DNA of 54,406 bases from Rhizobium sp. Q54 (GTDB lineage: Bacteria > Pseudomonadota > Alphaproteobacteria > Rhizobiales > Xanthobacteraceae): NCBI GenBank assembly GCA_945870035.1, contig CAMBQQ010000009.1, positions 1-54,406 of the forward strand. Direction: 5' to 3'. A program made the translations under genes and the position numbers. Below, one piece after another: positions 35,157 to 43,639 of this stretch. The notes under the pieces were generated by a model that saw only the letters and a program-made list of their open reading frames with translations, searched no databases and was not told where the DNA came from. The number at the start of each line of letters is the position of its first letter. The stretch's first letter is position 1.

Positions 35157-36206
35157 TTGCAGCAACATATCGCACCGGCCCGGATGGCCGGGCCAACCGA
35201 TGCGCGCGCCTGGACCCAACGGCTGTTGCGCTACCGCGAACCGAGCAACTGGCGCAGCCTTGTCGAAATCGTCATCAGTATTTTGCCGCTGGCCGCGCTG
35301 TGGGTGACGATGTGGCTTTCGTACCGCTACGGCTTCTGGTGGGTGACCTTGCTGCTGTCGATTCCGGCCGCGGGTTTTCTGGTGCGGCTGTTCATGATCC
35401 AGCACGATTGCGGCCACGGTTCGTTTTTCCGCCATCGTCTTCTCAACGACTGGACCGGCCGCGTTCTCGGCGTGCTGACCTGCACGCCGTATGATTTCTG
35501 GCGGCGCAGCCATGCCATTCATCACGCCACTTCGGGTAATCTCGAGCGCCGCGGCATTGGCGACATCGATACGCTGACGGTTAAGGAATATCTGGCGTTG
35601 TCGCGTTGGGGCCGGCTGAAATACCGGCTGTATCGGCATCCGGTGATCATGTTCGGCGTCGGCCCGGCCTATATGTTCATCATTCAGCACCGTTTCCCGG
35701 TCGGCTTCATGCGCGCCGGTTGGGGTCCCTGGCTGAGCACGCAGGCGACCAACGCGGTACTGGCGCTGATCGCCGGGTTGCTGATCTGGCAGATCGGCCT
35801 CGGCGCTTTTCTGCTGGTGCATCTGCCGATTATCATTCTGGCAGCGACGATGGGCGTTTGGCTGTTCTACGTGCAGCACCAGTTCGAGCACACCTTGTGG
35901 GAGGACAACGCGACGTGGAAGCTGCACGATGTCGCGCTGCACGGAAGTTCGTACTATGTACTGCCCGGCGTGCTGCGCTGGTTCACCGCCAATATTGGCA
36001 TCCACCATGTGCATCATCTGTGCAGCAAAATTCCCTATTACCGTCTGGGCCGCGTCCTGAAAGACAATCCCGAGCTTGGCGAGATCGGCCGGGTGACTTT
36101 GTGGGACAGCATCAAGTGCGTGCGTCTGGTGCTGTGGGACGAGAGCAACAAGAAACTGATCTCGTTCCGCGAGATGCGCCGCATGCAGAACGCGCCGACG
36201 GTCTAG
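35157..36206 (+). CDS. Membrane fatty-acid desaturase (delta-12/omega-6 type)
   Basis: A 349-residue inner-membrane di-iron enzyme. The three histidine boxes are HDCGHG, HAIHH and HHVHH, with four or more hydrophobic segments between, which match acyl-lipid delta-12 desaturases. It introduces a second double bond into membrane lipid acyl chains. The start is uncertain: a TTG at 35157 has AAAGGA 7 bases upstream, whereas the first in-frame ATG (35184) has no site; I give the TTG. It is divergent from the DUF1932 operon and convergent, with only 3 bases between, to the SDR gene. Confidence 0.87.
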   Translation: MQQHIAPARMAGPTDARAWTQRLLRYREPSNWRSLVEIVISILPLAALWVTMWLSYRYGFWWVTLLLSIPAAGFLVRLFMIQHDCGHGSFFRHRLLNDWTGRVLGVLTCTPYDFWRRSHAIHHATSGNLERRGIGDIDTLTVKEYLALSRWGRLKYRLYRHPVIMFGVGPAYMFIIQHRFPVGFMRAGWGPWLSTQATNAVLALIAGLLIWQIGLGAFLLVHLPIIILAATMGVWLFYVQHQFEHTLWEDNATWKLHDVALHGSSYYVLPGVLRWFTANIGIHHVHHLCSKIPYYRLGRVLKDNPELGEIGRVTLWDSIKCVRLVLWDESNKKLISFREMRRMQNAPTV

Positions 36207-36209
36207 ACG

Positions 36210-36998
36210 TCACGATCCGGTCACGCCGCCGTCGAGGTTGAGGCTCTGGCCCGTCACGAAGCTTGACGCTTCCGACGCCAGAAACAAAGCCGCGCCGACC
36301 AGGTCCTGCGGCACCGACGGGCGCGGAATGGATTGCGACGCGACGATGCGGACCTTCTGTTCCGGCGTCACCGTCTTGCGCTCGATCTCGGTGAAGGTCG
36401 CGCCCGGCAGAATGGCATTGACGGTGATGTTGTCGGGTCCCAGTTCGCGCGCCATCGACAGGCTCATGCCCATCAAGGCCGACTTGGTGGCGATGTAGTG
36501 TAGGTAATTCGGCCGTCCCAGACGCACCGCGCCGGAGGCGATGTTGATGATGCGGCCCCATTTGGCCTTGCGCATCGCCGGCAGCACGGCCCTCGCGCAT
36601 AAAAACGGGCCTGTGAGGTTGACCTTCAACACTTGCTCCCATTCCGCGACCGGGATTTGATCGAAGGGACGCATTTCCAGCGTCGAGAAAATCCCGGCAT
36701 TATTGATCAGAACGTCGATGCCGCCATATTCGCCGGTGGCCAGTTCGACCATCTGCTTGATCGAGGCTTCGTCCGAAACGTCAGTGGTGATGGCCAAAGC
36801 CTGGCCGCCGGCCTGCATCACCTCGGCCGAAACTGAAGCGGCTTTCTCCTCATTGCGTTCGGCAATGACGACGCGCGCGCCGGCCAGTCCGAACGCCTTG
36901 GCAAAAACGCGGCCGATGCCTTGGCCTGCGCCGGTGATGATGACGACGCGGTCCTTCAGCGACGGAAACACGATGTTCTGCAAATCTTGATCGCTCAT
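36210..36998 (-). CDS. SDR-family oxidoreductase
   Basis: A 262-residue classical short-chain dehydrogenase. The cofactor motif TGAGQGIG (22-29), NNAG (99-102) and the full tetrad Asn127, Ser155, Tyr168 and Lys172 are all present; the C-terminus SFVTGQSLNLDGG is standard. It oxidises or reduces an alcohol/ketone, probably in the same pathway as the flavoprotein encoded just upstream (one base between them). An earlier ATG at 37028 would overlap that gene, so 36998 is used. Confidence 0.92.
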   Translation of the reverse strand: MSDQDLQNIVFPSLKDRVVIITGAGQGIGRVFAKAFGLAGARVVIAERNEEKAASVSAEVMQAGGQALAITTDVSDEASIKQMVELATGEYGGIDVLINNAGIFSTLEMRPFDQIPVAEWEQVLKVNLTGPFLCARAVLPAMRKAKWGRIINIASGAVRLGRPNYLHYIATKSALMGMSLSMARELGPDNITVNAILPGATFTEIERKTVTPEQKVRIVASQSIPRPSVPQDLVGAALFLASEASSFVTGQSLNLDGGVTGS

Positions 36999-36999
36999 A

Positions 37000-38637
37000 C
37001 TATTTCTCACTCTTGGCGTGTTTCTCAAGCGCTTCGCGCGCGTTCCAGGGCTTCCACCATGGCTTGATGCCGAGTTCGTCGGCGATGATGCCGGCGGTGA
37101 TGTAACCGGAGCCGCCGGAAATGCCGCCGCCGGGATGGCTGGCGGAACCGGCGGTATACAGGTTCGGGATCGGCGAGCGATAGCCGAAATGATTGTACAT
37201 CACCTGCTCGGCGTTGAACGCGCCCATGAAGATGTCGCCGCCGTGCATGTTGACGAGTTCTTCGGTGTATTCGCGCCCGGTGTAGATATAGCGGCCGATG
37301 ATGTTGTCGTCGTTCATGTTCGGACAATAGCGCGCAAAGGTCTCCTCGATCTTGTCGGAGAATTCCTCCTTGAAATTCTCGTAGATCTGCCCGTTCAGTT
37401 CGGGGTTCAGCGGCATGACATGCCAGGCATAGGTCGTGTGCTTGCCGGGCGGCGCTTGCGTCGGATCGAGTAGGCTCAAAGGACCGGAGCCGAACTGCAC
37501 CAATTTCGGCACCCGGCCGGCCTTGGTGTCCTCATGCGCCTCAAACAGGTCTTCCATCGTCTCGGCGCCGAGCGACCACTTCATGGCGCGGTTGATGTTG
37601 GGATCGAATTTTTCCGCGGCAAAGCGCGGACTTTCATGGAGCGCCCAGTGCACGCCGAACAGGCTCCAGGCGGTGTACTGGAATTTGTCGAGCTTGTTGA
37701 GAAACGGCGCCGGCAGTTGCGCGCGGCCAACCAGTTTTTCGAAAGTCTGGTGCACATCGAGCGTCGAGGCGACAAACTGGCGCGCCCGCACCGTGCGTCC
37801 GTCGGCGAGCTCAATGCCGGTCGCCTTGCCGTTCTCGATGACGATCTTTTCAATGCTCACCTGCGGCTGGAAATGTCCGCCATTGGCGATGAAACTCTCC
37901 ATCAATCCGCGCGCCAGATTGAACGAGCCGCCTTCGCAGAGCTGATAGCCGCTGTCCAGATCGAAGGCGCGGATCAGCGAGCCCATCGGCGACGTCTTCG
38001 ACGTGGTATCGACCAGCCAGGTGCCGAACAGCGACACCTTGAACAGGAACAGCAACTGGACATGTTCGTTTTCGAACAGTTCCCGCACCAGATCGAGCGG
38101 CTGATGCGCGGCGACGCGCAGGAATTCGCGGCCGTCGGCGGTCTGCTTCAAGAGCGCTTCGCGCTCGGCTTGCGGCAGCGGTTCGGAAAATCGCTCCGGC
38201 ATGAAGATGTCGCGGGTGATGCGTTCGGCGCGCAGGTTCCATTCGCGGAAAGTCTGCGCATCTTTCTTGGAGAAGCGCGCGATATTGGCGCAGGATTCTT
38301 CCAGGTCGCGGCCGAGCACCAGCGCGGTGCCGTCATTGTGCGCCTGGCCGAATTCGTAGCGCGGCGTGATGTAATTGACGGTCGTGCCGAGCTCTAAGTC
38401 CTTGAACCAGGGCGTTTCGCTGATGTGGAAGTGATTGATCGAGTGCAGGTTGTGATAAAAGCCCGGCTCAGTCATTTCGCGTGTGCACAGGCCGCCGCCA
38501 TAGGTCAGCCGCCGCTCGACCAAAAGGATGTCGAGCCCGGCTTTGGCCAGATAGCTGCCGAGGATCAGGCCGTGGTGACCGGCGCCGATAATGATGCCGT
38601 CATAGGTCTTGTCGAGCGCATGGGTGGGTTTGGCCAC
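37000..38637 (-). CDS. CrtI/PYROXD2-like FAD-dependent oxidoreductase
   Basis: A 545-residue flavoprotein with an N-terminal FAD motif IIIGAGHHGLILGSYLAKAG, the CrtI-family RLTYGGGLCT turn soon after, and the C-terminal FAD closing motif YTAGSASHPGGGISGGSGY. It is shaped like phytoene desaturase but is closer to the PYROXD2-type enzymes of unknown substrate; no carotenoid genes are near. The start is taken as a GTG at 38637 with GAGGA 8 bases upstream; the in-frame TTG at 38652 is less likely. Divergent from the third HAAT operon. Confidence 0.85.
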   Translation of the reverse strand: MAKPTHALDKTYDGIIIGAGHHGLILGSYLAKAGLDILLVERRLTYGGGLCTREMTEPGFYHNLHSINHFHISETPWFKDLELGTTVNYITPRYEFGQAHNDGTALVLGRDLEESCANIARFSKKDAQTFREWNLRAERITRDIFMPERFSEPLPQAEREALLKQTADGREFLRVAAHQPLDLVRELFENEHVQLLFLFKVSLFGTWLVDTTSKTSPMGSLIRAFDLDSGYQLCEGGSFNLARGLMESFIANGGHFQPQVSIEKIVIENGKATGIELADGRTVRARQFVASTLDVHQTFEKLVGRAQLPAPFLNKLDKFQYTAWSLFGVHWALHESPRFAAEKFDPNINRAMKWSLGAETMEDLFEAHEDTKAGRVPKLVQFGSGPLSLLDPTQAPPGKHTTYAWHVMPLNPELNGQIYENFKEEFSDKIEETFARYCPNMNDDNIIGRYIYTGREYTEELVNMHGGDIFMGAFNAEQVMYNHFGYRSPIPNLYTAGSASHPGGGISGGSGYITAGIIADELGIKPWWKPWNAREALEKHAKSEK

Positions 38638-38830
38638 GGGACATTTCCTCAAGAATTATAATTCGCCTCGCCCGGCGTTGCGGTGAGAGTGCCGGGACCG
38701 CCCGGACGCGGTCAATGGCCGCCGGCGCATGGCTTTGCGCGGCCAGCGCCGGGCTCGACCGGTCAGGGTTGCGGCGTCATTGCGGTAGACCTTGCGGCTG
38801 CAATCCCGGTACATTGACGGTTCAAGCAAT

Positions 38831-38846
38831 AGGGCCGAACGGCCCT
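38831..38846 (+). other. Hairpin in the leader of HAAT operon 3
   Basis: AGGGCC (38831-38836) and GGCCCT (38841-38846) around GAAC, then TTTCT, placed just before the ribosome site of the binding-protein gene. It could be a small attenuator or a translation-control element. Confidence 0.4.
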
Positions 38847-38862
38847 TTCTGGGAGGACGACC

Positions 38863-40044
38863 ATGCAAAAGACTTTCCTTGCCGCGAGCGCGGCGCTGCT
38901 GCTCGCCGCCGGCCCGGTGGTTTCGCCGGCCTGGGCGCAGCAGAAATCCGTCAAGATCGGTTTCGTCTCGACCTTCAGCGGTCCCGTCGCCTCGATCGGC
39001 AACGACATGCGCAACGCCTTCGAACTCGCCCTCGACCATATGGGCCGCAAGATGGGCGGCCTGCCGGTTGAGATGATTTACGAAGACGACACGCTCAAGC
39101 CGGAAGTTGGCAAGCAGAAGGCCGAAAAGCTGGTCGAAAGCGACAAGGTCGATTTCGTGTCCGGCTTCATCTGGTCGAACGTCGTCTATGCATCGTACAA
39201 GCCGATCGTTGACGCCAAGACCTTCCTCATCATCGCCAACGCCGGCGAGACCCGGCTCGCCGGCCAGAATTGCTCGCCTTTCATTTTCTCGACCTCGTGG
39301 ACCAACGACCAGAACCCGATCGCGGTCGCCGACTACATGAATCAGAAGGGCGTCAAATCGGTTTATCTGATCGGACCGAATTACGCGGCCGGCAAGGAAA
39401 ACCTCGCCGGCTTCAAGTCGGCCTTCAAGGGCAAGGTGCTCGGCGAGGATTACACGACCTGGCCGTCGCAGCTTGATTTCTCGGCGGAACTTGCAAAGGC
39501 GAAGGCGTCCAAGGCGGACGCCGTCTACATGTTCTATCCGGGCGCCGCCGGCGTGCAGTTCCTCAACCAGTATGCGCAGGCCGGGCTCAAGGGTTCGATC
39601 CCGCTCTACACCACGTTCTCGATCGACTCGCTCAGCCTGCCGCGCCAGAAGGATGCCGCCCTTGGCGTCATCAGCGCCTTGCAGTGGAGCGCCGATCTTC
39701 CGAACGACGCCAACAAGAAGTTCGTCGATGACTTCAAGAAGAAGTTCGGTTCCGAGCCCTCGTTCTACGCCGCGCAGAGCTACGACGCGGCCATGCTGAT
39801 CGGCTCGGCGGTCACGGCCGTCAAGGGCAACCTTGGCGACAAGGCGGCCGTCCAGAAGGCCCTCGAAAAGGCGGACTTCAAATCGGTCCGCGGCGACTTC
39901 AAGTTCGGCAGCAACCATTATCCGACGCAAAGCTTCTACATGCAGGAAGTGGTCAAGACCGGCGACAGCTACACCCAGAAGACCATCGCCACTGCCGAAA
40001 AGAACGTGCCGAATCCGCACGCCAAGCAGTGCTCGATGAAGTAA
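38863..40044 (+). CDS. HAAT ABC transporter substrate-binding protein (operon 3)
   Basis: A 393-residue periplasmic type-1 binding protein. The signal peptide is about 26 residues (MQKTFL, Ala/Leu core, ending AWA before QQ); the mature chain starts KSVKIGFVSTFSGPVASIGND, then LPVEMIYEDD and the hinge-side YLIGPNYAAGKE. GGGAGGA lies 5 bases before the ATG at 38863. A terminator-like hairpin follows the stop. The C-terminus has an isolated cysteine pair (Cys residue in NCSPF and in KQCSMK), possibly a disulfide. Confidence 0.94.
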   Translation: MQKTFLAASAALLLAAGPVVSPAWAQQKSVKIGFVSTFSGPVASIGNDMRNAFELALDHMGRKMGGLPVEMIYEDDTLKPEVGKQKAEKLVESDKVDFVSGFIWSNVVYASYKPIVDAKTFLIIANAGETRLAGQNCSPFIFSTSWTNDQNPIAVADYMNQKGVKSVYLIGPNYAAGKENLAGFKSAFKGKVLGEDYTTWPSQLDFSAELAKAKASKADAVYMFYPGAAGVQFLNQYAQAGLKGSIPLYTTFSIDSLSLPRQKDAALGVISALQWSADLPNDANKKFVDDFKKKFGSEPSFYAAQSYDAAMLIGSAVTAVKGNLGDKAAVQKALEKADFKSVRGDFKFGSNHYPTQSFYMQEVVKTGDSYTQKTIATAEKNVPNPHAKQCSMK

Positions 40045-40060
40045 ATTCTGCCAGAATGTG

Positions 40061-40093
40061 AATGGCGGCAGCCTTGGCTGCCGCCATTTGTTT
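40061..40093 (+). terminator. Strong stem-loop with short T-run after the binding-protein gene
   Basis: A perfect 13-base stem, AATGGCGGCAGCC (40061-40073) with GGCTGCCGCCATT (40076-40088), a 2-base gap at the tip, then TGTTT. It looks like a Rho-independent terminator but lies inside the operon, 41 bases before livH. It probably lowers permease expression relative to the binding protein. Confidence 0.75.
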
Positions 40094-40129
40094 GCGCGCC
40101 GCTGGAACGGTGATGCATTCGGGGGTGAG

Positions 40130-41047
40130 ATGACGCTTTTTATCGAGCAATGCCTGAATGGTTTGCAGTTCGGCCTGCTGCTGTTTTTGCTGGCGGCTGG
40201 CCTGACGCTGGTGTTCGGCATCATGGATCTGGTCAATCTGGCGCACGGCTCGCTTTACATGCTTGGCGCCTATTTCGCCGCGACCTTCGCCGCCTGGACC
40301 GGCAGTTTCGTCATCGGTGCGGTGCTGGCGATTATCGCCACGCTTCTGGTCGGTATGGCGCTGGAGGTGATCGCCATGCGGCGGCTTTATGGCCGCGACC
40401 ATCTCGATCACGTCCTCGGCACCTTCGGCCTTATTCTTTTCTTCGACGAAGCGGTGCGGCTGATTTGGGGGCCGGGCGGGCTCAGCCTGCCGGTCCCGGC
40501 CTGGCTCAACCGATCCATCGAAATCCTGCCGGGGGTTCAGTACTCGGCCTATCGCTTTGCCATCATTATCGTGACTTTGGCGGTCGCCGCGTTTCTTTAC
40601 ATCCTCGTCATGCGCACGCGGGTCGGCATGTTGATCCGCGCCGGCGCCTCCAACCGCGAAATGGTCGGCGCGCTCGGCGTCAACATCAATCTGCTCTATA
40701 CACTGGTCTTCGGCCTTGGCGCCGCACTCGCCGGTCTGGCCGGCATGATTCAGGCGCCGATCCTGACGGTGCAGATCGGCATGGGCGAGAACATCCTGAT
40801 CCTCGCATTTGTCATCACCGTGATCGGCGGCATCGGCTCGATCCGCGGCGCTTTTGTCGCGGCGCTGCTGGTCGGATTTATCGATACGCTCGGCCGCGCA
40901 TTCTTTCCGCAAATTCTCGTCGAGCTGCTCGGCCGGCAGGCCGGCTCGACCGCTGCACCGGCTTTATCCTCGATGCTGATTTACATCCTGATGGCGGTGA
41001 TCCTGATCGTGAAGCCGCAAGGGCTGTTCTCGGCGAATTCCCGATGA
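40130..41047 (+). CDS. livH: HAAT ABC transporter permease LivH (operon 3)
   Basis: A 305-residue inner-membrane permease with the LivH motifs GIMDLVNLAHGSLYMLGAY (about 34-52), RAGASNREMVGALGVN and the ending VKPQGLFSANSR. The ATG at 40130 directly follows GGGGGTGAG; an earlier in-frame start at 40058 lies inside the hairpin and is rejected. The livM ATG overlaps its stop by 4 bases. Confidence 0.94.
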   Translation: MTLFIEQCLNGLQFGLLLFLLAAGLTLVFGIMDLVNLAHGSLYMLGAYFAATFAAWTGSFVIGAVLAIIATLLVGMALEVIAMRRLYGRDHLDHVLGTFGLILFFDEAVRLIWGPGGLSLPVPAWLNRSIEILPGVQYSAYRFAIIIVTLAVAAFLYILVMRTRVGMLIRAGASNREMVGALGVNINLLYTLVFGLGAALAGLAGMIQAPILTVQIGMGENILILAFVITVIGGIGSIRGAFVAALLVGFIDTLGRAFFPQILVELLGRQAGSTAAPALSSMLIYILMAVILIVKPQGLFSANSR

Positions 41048-42069
41048 AATTCGCGCTGACGCCCCGCAATCTTGTGACCGCCGCGCTGCTGATCGGCTTG
41101 GCGTTGCTGCCGCTTTACGTCGCGCTGACCGGCGACCGCTTCATGCTGACATTGTTCACGCGCATCGTCATCCTGGCGATGGCGGCGGTCAGCCTCAATT
41201 TGATCCTCGGCTATAGCGGTATGATGAGCTTCGGCCATGCCGCCTATCTCGGGCTCGGCGGCTATACCACCGCCATTCTCAGCTTCGAGGGCGTGCATAG
41301 CGGCTTCATTCAATGGCCTGCCGCGATCGCCGTCTCGGCGTTGTTCGCGCTCGCTGTCGGTGCGCTGTCGCTGCGTACGCGCGGTGTTTACTTCATCATG
41401 ATCACGCTCGCCTTCGCGCAGATGGCCTATTATCTCGCCTCCGGCATGGCGCGCTATGGCGGCGACGATGGGCTCTCGCTGGAATCGCGCAGCACGTTTG
41501 CCGGTCTCATCGATCTGTCTGACAAGACGACGTTCTATTATCTCTGTCTGCTGCTGCTGTTTGCCAGCATCATGCTGGTCTGGCGGCTGACCAATTCGCG
41601 CTTCGGCATGGTGCTGCAAGGCGTGCGGTCGAACGAGACGCGCATGAGCGCGATAGGCTATCCGACCTTTCGATACAAGCTGACCGGCTTTGTCATCGCC
41701 GGCACTTTGTGCGGGCTCTCCGGCGCGCTGATCGCCAACCACACAGATTTCGTCAGCCCGTCGATGATGTTCTGGACCCGCTCCGGCGACCTCATCGTCA
41801 TGGTTGTGCTCGGCGGCATGGGGACCTTGTTCGGGCCGGTTTTCGGCGCATTGGCGCTTTTGTTTCTCGAGCAGTTCCTGCCGGCCCTGATCAGCACCGC
41901 GGTGGAGCCGTTCAATCCGGCCGGCGCCGCCAAGGCCGGCGAGTACTGGCAGCTCGTGCTCGGACCGTTGCTGCTGTTTGTCGTTTTGTTCGCGCGCGGC
42001 GGCATCGACGGCATGCTGCGCGCCTTGTCGCGGCGCGGCGCAGATGCCGAGAGGGCGCGCCATGACTGA
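41044..42069 (+). CDS. livM: HAAT ABC transporter permease LivM (operon 3)
   Basis: A 341-residue inner-membrane permease with GYSGMMSFGHAAYLGLGGYT (about 55-75), LQGVRSNETRMSAIGY and VVLGGMGTLFGPVFGA. The start overlaps livH (ATGA) and the stop overlaps livG by 8 bases. Pairs with LivH. Confidence 0.94.
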   Translation: MKFALTPRNLVTAALLIGLALLPLYVALTGDRFMLTLFTRIVILAMAAVSLNLILGYSGMMSFGHAAYLGLGGYTTAILSFEGVHSGFIQWPAAIAVSALFALAVGALSLRTRGVYFIMITLAFAQMAYYLASGMARYGGDDGLSLESRSTFAGLIDLSDKTTFYYLCLLLLFASIMLVWRLTNSRFGMVLQGVRSNETRMSAIGYPTFRYKLTGFVIAGTLCGLSGALIANHTDFVSPSMMFWTRSGDLIVMVVLGGMGTLFGPVFGALALLFLEQFLPALISTAVEPFNPAGAAKAGEYWQLVLGPLLLFVVLFARGGIDGMLRALSRRGADAERARHD

Positions 42070-42829
42070 TGCGCTCCTCAAGGTCGATGGCCTGTCCAAG
42101 CGCTTCGGCGGCATCGTCGCCACCGACGATCTGTCGCTCACGGTAGCGCGCGGCGAACTGCACGCCATCATCGGCCCGAACGGCGCCGGCAAGACCACCT
42201 TGATCACGCAGCTCAGCGGCCAGTTGCGCTGCGACAGCGGCCGCATTCAGTTCGCCGGTGAAGACATCACGGCGCTGCCGCCGCACACGCGCAGCCTCAA
42301 GGGACTGGCGCGTTCGTTCCAGATCACGTCGCTGTTTCTCGATCTCAGCGTGCTCGACAATGTCGCGCTCGCCGTGCAGGCCCATGCCGGGCACTCGTTT
42401 CACTTCTGGCACGACGCGCGCAAAGACGACGCTTTGCGCCAACCGGCCCGCGCCGCGCTGGAGCGCGCCGGCCTGAGCGGCCGCGCCGATAGCCCGGCGG
42501 CGGCGCTCAGCCATGGCGAACATCGCCAGCTCGAACTGGCGATGGCGCTGGCCGGCCATCCGCGCATGCTGCTGCTCGACGAGCCGATGGCGGGCCTGGG
42601 TCCGGAAGAATCCGCGCGCATGGTGGCGATGCTGCGCGCATTGAAGGACGAGGTGACCATCCTTCTGGTCGAACATGACATGGAAGCGGTGTTCGCGCTC
42701 GCCGATCGCATCACCGTGCTGGTCTATGGCCGCGTCATTGCCTCCGGCGTGCCGGACGACATCCGCGCCAACGCGCAGGTGCGCGAGGCCTATCTCGGCG
42801 ACGCCGACAAGGGGGGCGTCCATGTCTGA
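42062..42829 (+). CDS. livG: HAAT ABC transporter ATP-binding protein LivG (operon 3)
   Basis: A 255-residue ATPase: Walker A GPNGAGKTT, signature LSHGEHRQLELAMAL, Walker B LLLDEPMAG, H-loop VEHDMEAV. It overlaps livM by 8 bases and livF by 8 bases; in-frame codons upstream of 42062 lie within livM and are not used. Confidence 0.93.
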   Translation: MTDALLKVDGLSKRFGGIVATDDLSLTVARGELHAIIGPNGAGKTTLITQLSGQLRCDSGRIQFAGEDITALPPHTRSLKGLARSFQITSLFLDLSVLDNVALAVQAHAGHSFHFWHDARKDDALRQPARAALERAGLSGRADSPAAALSHGEHRQLELAMALAGHPRMLLLDEPMAGLGPEESARMVAMLRALKDEVTILLVEHDMEAVFALADRITVLVYGRVIASGVPDDIRANAQVREAYLGDADKGGVHV

Positions 42830-43529
42830 CGCCATCCTCGAACTCGACGGCGTTGAGACCTGTTACGGCCTCAGCCAGGTGCTGTTCGGCATCTCGTTGT
42901 CTATTGCGCCCGGCGAAATGGTGACGTTGATGGGCCGCAACGGCATGGGCAAGACCACGACCGTGCGCTCGATCATGGGCCTGACGCCGGCGCGCGCCGG
43001 CACTTTGCGCTTTCTCGGCCAGCACATCCGCGGCCTGCCGCCTTATCGCGTCGCGCAGCTTGGCATTGGCCTGGTGCCGGAAGGTCGTCAGATTTTTCCG
43101 AATTTGAGCGTGCGCGAAAATCTGGTGGCCACCGCGGTGAAACGGGATGGCGGCGCGTGGACGCTGGAGCGCGTCTACGAGCTTTTCCCGCGGCTGGCCG
43201 AGCGCGAAACCAGCATGGGTAACCAATTGTCCGGCGGCGAGCAGCAGATGCTGGCGGTCGGCCGTGCGCTGATGACCAATCCGCGTCTGCTCATTCTTGA
43301 CGAAGCGACCGAAGGCCTCGCGCCTTTGATCCGGCAGGAAATCTGGCGCTGCCTGGCGCGGCTCAAGGAGTCCGGTCTGTCGGTGCTGGTGATCGACAAG
43401 AATGTCGATGCGCTGATGAAAATCGCCGACCGGCATTTCCTGATCGAGCGCGGCCGCGTTGTTTGGTCGGGCGCTTCCGTCGAACTCGCCGCCAATCCGG
43501 ATGTGCAGCACCGGTATCTGGGGGTTTGA
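42822..43529 (+). CDS. livF: HAAT ABC transporter ATP-binding protein LivF (operon 3)
   Basis: A 235-residue ATPase: Walker A GRNGMGKTT, signature LSGGEQQMLAVGRAL, Walker B LLILDEATEG (Ala in place of the common Pro), then VIDKNVDAL where most LivF proteins have VEQN. These are known sub-family variants. Last gene of the operon; a REP pair follows before the convergent RND gene. Confidence 0.93.
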   Translation: MSDAILELDGVETCYGLSQVLFGISLSIAPGEMVTLMGRNGMGKTTTVRSIMGLTPARAGTLRFLGQHIRGLPPYRVAQLGIGLVPEGRQIFPNLSVRENLVATAVKRDGGAWTLERVYELFPRLAERETSMGNQLSGGEQQMLAVGRALMTNPRLLILDEATEGLAPLIRQEIWRCLARLKESGLSVLVIDKNVDALMKIADRHFLIERGRVVWSGASVELAANPDVQHRYLGV

Positions 43530-43540
43530 TCTCGGCTGTC

Positions 43541-43630
43541 ATGCCCGCGCAGGCGGGCATCCAGTACGCCGCAGCATTGCAGATTGAATCGAGGCGCCTG
43601 TGATTACTGGGTCCCCGCCTTCGCGGGGAC
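43541..43630. repeat. Pair of REP-type palindromes between convergent operons
   Basis: ATGCCCGC/GCGGGCAT around GCAG (43541-43560) and GTCCCCGC/GCGGGGAC around CTTC (43611-43630). The second core is identical to the one at 7708-7727. The pair lies between the end of livF (plus) and the end of an RND gene (minus), where it could work as a two-way terminator. Confidence 0.8.
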
Positions 43631-43639
43631 GACAAGAAG

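Noticed and set aside
37000-38637. Phytoene desaturase of a carotenoid cluster
   Set aside because: No crtB, crtE or other carotenoid genes are present, and the overall pattern is closer to PYROXD2-type proteins.
38656-40236. A 526-codon minus-strand frame opposite the third binding-protein gene
   Set aside because: Same shadow effect; the plus strand has a signal peptide, ribosome site and family motifs.
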